The translations under genes were made by a program, and so were the position numbers. This document shows, piece after piece, positions 62,431-64,000 of a DNA stretch of 64,000 nucleotides (its first letter is position 1; every line of letters begins with the position of its first letter). The stretch is from DTYU01 sp040757355 (GTDB taxonomy: Bacteria > Bacillota > Desulfotomaculia > Desulfotomaculales > Ammonificaceae): assembly GCA_040757355.1 (NCBI GenBank), contig JBFLWY010000009.1, forward strand, positions 1 to 64,000. Reading direction: 5' to 3'. The notes below the pieces were generated by a model. The model had not been told where the DNA came from, ran no database searches, and saw only the letters and a program-made list of their open reading frames with translations.

Positions 62431-63366
62431 ATGTTGTGGCGAAAGAACAGGTTTAAGTTAACCGTGGTAAGTCTCTTAGCCATAGCCCTTGTTTTAGGGC
62501 TATGCGGCATAGCGGCCGGCATGATGACCGATGTGGATGCGTATAGCAGCAGTTCTGTAGGAATTGGCGGCTCTGGCGCGGTGTCGGGTTGGGGAAGGAT
62601 AGATAACATACCGCCGCCCCCGCTGCCGCCTGACCCGCCCCCGCCTCCTGTAGCTGTAGAACAGGCGGACGACGGTTCCCAGGGTCTCTGTCCGTATTAC
62701 GGGGCGATTCAAGGGTTTGTTACCGAGGATACGGGTAATCTTCCGGTCTGGAGGCCCATCGGCGGCGCTTTGGTGGTTGCCTGGCGGATCGGGCAGTCCG
62801 GGGATGCGCTTCCGGATCCAGCGGGAGTGGCGCCGCCCCTGCTGCCGCAGTATGTCCGCTGGACCACCACCGACAGAAGCGGTCACTATCTGCTTGGCGA
62901 GATGCCGCCGGGGATTTACGCAGTGAGCGCCTGTGCCGACTGGTATGCGCCGGCGTCTCCGCAAAAGGTGGAGGTAATAGCGGGAAGTACGAGTTGGCAA
63001 GACTTCAAGTTAAAGGGAGCTTTCGGGGCGCTCGGCGGCCGGGTTAGGGATACGCTCGGCAATCCGGTAGCGGGGGCAACGATCCTGGCGTTGCCGAAGG
63101 ATCAGGTCTCGCCAACGGATGTGGAGAAGGCGCTCAGTGCCCAGGAGATAAATGCGCTCCGGGCGAAGGCGGTCTACCGGACCAAGACCGACCGGAACGG
63201 CTGCTACTTCATCCCGCTGGTGAAGCCGGGCGCGTACTGGGTGGTTGCGTTCTGGCAAACCATCCAGGTCAAAGAGGCTGAAGTGGAAGCCAGGCAACTG
63301 ACCAGGGTGGATTTCCGGTTTCCCGTGCCGGTTCCCGTGCCGAAGGACGATATTATAAAACCTTAG
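62431..63366 (+). CDS. Exported protein with two carboxypeptidase-regulatory-like domains
   Basis: 311 residues, ATG 62431 with AAAGGAGGG. A signal peptide (LTVVSLLAIALVLGLCGIAAG) is followed by a Ser/Gly-rich stretch and a proline-rich linker (PPPPLPPDPPPPP). Two beta-sandwich CarboxypepD_reg domains come next: residues about 88-190 (IQGFVTEDTGN, GHYLLGEMPPGIYAVSA) and 195-300 (LGGRVRDTLGNPVAGATILALP, GCYFIPLVKPGAYWVVA). These are non-catalytic surface domains, so adhesion or wall binding is likely. It lies upstream of sigI; SigI regulons in Clostridia control extracellular wall or polysaccharide proteins, so a link is possible. Confidence 0.82.
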   Translation: MLWRKNRFKLTVVSLLAIALVLGLCGIAAGMMTDVDAYSSSSVGIGGSGAVSGWGRIDNIPPPPLPPDPPPPPVAVEQADDGSQGLCPYYGAIQGFVTEDTGNLPVWRPIGGALVVAWRIGQSGDALPDPAGVAPPLLPQYVRWTTTDRSGHYLLGEMPPGIYAVSACADWYAPASPQKVEVIAGSTSWQDFKLKGAFGALGGRVRDTLGNPVAGATILALPKDQVSPTDVEKALSAQEINALRAKAVYRTKTDRNGCYFIPLVKPGAYWVVAFWQTIQVKEAEVEARQLTRVDFRFPVPVPVPKDDIIKP

Positions 63367-63582
63367 TAGTGCATGGCAGGGGGAAAGTGCGATTATATGT
63401 GAATCTCGCTTCAGGCTCAATCGGAGCCGGTGTTGCTGAGAGTATGCAGGAGGATATCTAACTGCCCATTAAGAAAAAGGAAGTATTGCCCGAGGATTCC
63501 TGGGATTGTTTAACAGTTTGGGGCACCCTTTTCCTTGAGCGGAGAAGGGGGCCGGTTTCTCTTTTTTGTGGGGTAGGTAGAG

Positions 63583-64000
63583 ATGAGGCTTTTCCCAAGG
63601 ATGGCCAAGTATGCTGTACCGCCGGGGCCCCAGCCGGAGCCGGGGGTCGATCTTTTTTTGTTAAGGGAAGCGAAACAGGGAGTTCCCGCGGCTCGCGAGA
63701 GGCTGATCGAGTCGAATCGAGGGTTTGTGTATAAAGTGGCCTGCGAGCACTGCCGGCGGAATTTGGCCTGGGATTATGACGATGAGTTGAGTGTGGCCCT
63801 GATCGCTTTTGATGAGGCCATTGATACTTACGACGAGGACAGGGGAGCGCCTTTCTTGGGGTATGCCCGCTTGGTGATCAAGAACCGCCTTACCGATTAC
63901 CTGCGTAAAGAGCACCGGCATACCGGCCGGTGCGTGCCCGCGGAAGAGGTCCGGGCGCAGGGGCTCCTCAGGGAGGAGTACGGGGAGGAGATCTGGGCAG
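63583..64000 (+). CDS. sigI: SigI-type RNA polymerase sigma factor (partial, runs off the window)
   Basis: Open from ATG 63583 (GGTAG nearby; ATG 63601 is the alternative) to the right edge, at least 139 residues. The region LFLLREAKQGVPAARERLIESNRGFVYKVAC, then DELSVALIAFDEAIDTYDEDRGAPFLGYARLVIKNRLTDYLRKE is region 2 of the SigI group, with the -10-recognising WDYDDELSV helix. SigI factors answer to transmembrane RsgI anti-sigma proteins that sense wall, heat or polysaccharide signals. Such a partner would be expected just beyond the edge. Confidence 0.9.
   Translation, partial: MRLFPRMAKYAVPPGPQPEPGVDLFLLREAKQGVPAARERLIESNRGFVYKVACEHCRRNLAWDYDDELSVALIAFDEAIDTYDEDRGAPFLGYARLVIKNRLTDYLRKEHRHTGRCVPAEEVRAQGLLREEYGEEIWA

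Overview
The window looks like a chromosome segment of an anaerobic, probably spore-forming Gram-positive bacterium (Bacillota) of the Peptococcia/Desulfotomaculum type. Evidence for this is a block matching the Bacillus order ywiB-argS-pyrG-spo0F-fba-tal-rho, a T-box leader, strong Shine-Dalgarno sites with frequent TTG/GTG starts, an S-layer-homology cytochrome, a 2-hydroxyacyl-CoA dehydratase-type protein, a sulfide-type Thi4, a SigI-type sigma factor and many tandem envelope genes. The taxon is inferred from gene content only. A run of 100 N at 21478-21577 marks an assembly gap inside tandem repeats.

Region 1 (1-15.8 kb) is accessory. After the tail of a Clp/ClpB-like AAA+ protein comes a cluster that looks like a biological-conflict (immunity) system. 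On the plus strand are a membrane-anchored TrkA-N (RCK)/RyR protein, a 1,579-residue DUF4062-STAND NTPase-TPR protein with sixteen nearly identical 48-residue repeats, and a solo RyR-domain protein. Facing them on the minus strand are a TIR-STAND-TPR protein and, overlapping it by 8 bases, a DHDPS/N-acetylneuraminate-lyase-like aldolase. Next come an ARPP-1-like fragment, a HEPN-MNT toxin-antitoxin pair, a CGGC protein, an S-layer-type triheme cytochrome, a RAYT transposase bracketed by inverted REP palindromes, and a broken PIN toxin.

Region 2 (15.8-34.7 kb) holds mostly envelope, transport and metabolic genes: a copper-amine-oxidase-N/rhodanese protein, a quinate-dehydrogenase-like protein, an SCP2 protein, an APC permease, an L,D-transpeptidase, an SH3b/AMIN/amidase, a histidine kinase, murI, an HgdB-like protein, three tRNAs (His, Gln, Lys), a Na+/H+ antiporter, and an SGNH-MBOAT-microprotein acyl-transfer operon whose 37-residue last member ends in a DltX-like FxYxxF motif. 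A YkvI-type transporter and thi4 follow.

Region 3 (35-54.5 kb) is conserved core: T-box leader, Lrp regulator, aminotransferase, DUF1934, argS, pyrG, sppA, Yip1 protein, spo0F-like receiver, a zinc-ribbon protein, fba, tal (apparently starting at ATT), rho, a LysM-M23 hydrolase, a transglutaminase, glucan phosphorylase and apgM.

Region 4 (54.6-64 kb) is decaying. It contains a P-type ATPase and a restriction-type helicase each with an internal deletion, remnants of a YbhN-type flippase, an HsdR tail and an ISLre2 transposase, with dispersed palindromes at several scars. An intact kimA-like potassium importer lies among them, and the window ends inside a sigI gene. Two families of dispersed repeats run through the intergenic spaces of the whole window: MITE-like elements with CCCAGCACTCA inverted ends, and degenerate heptanucleotide tandem arrays.
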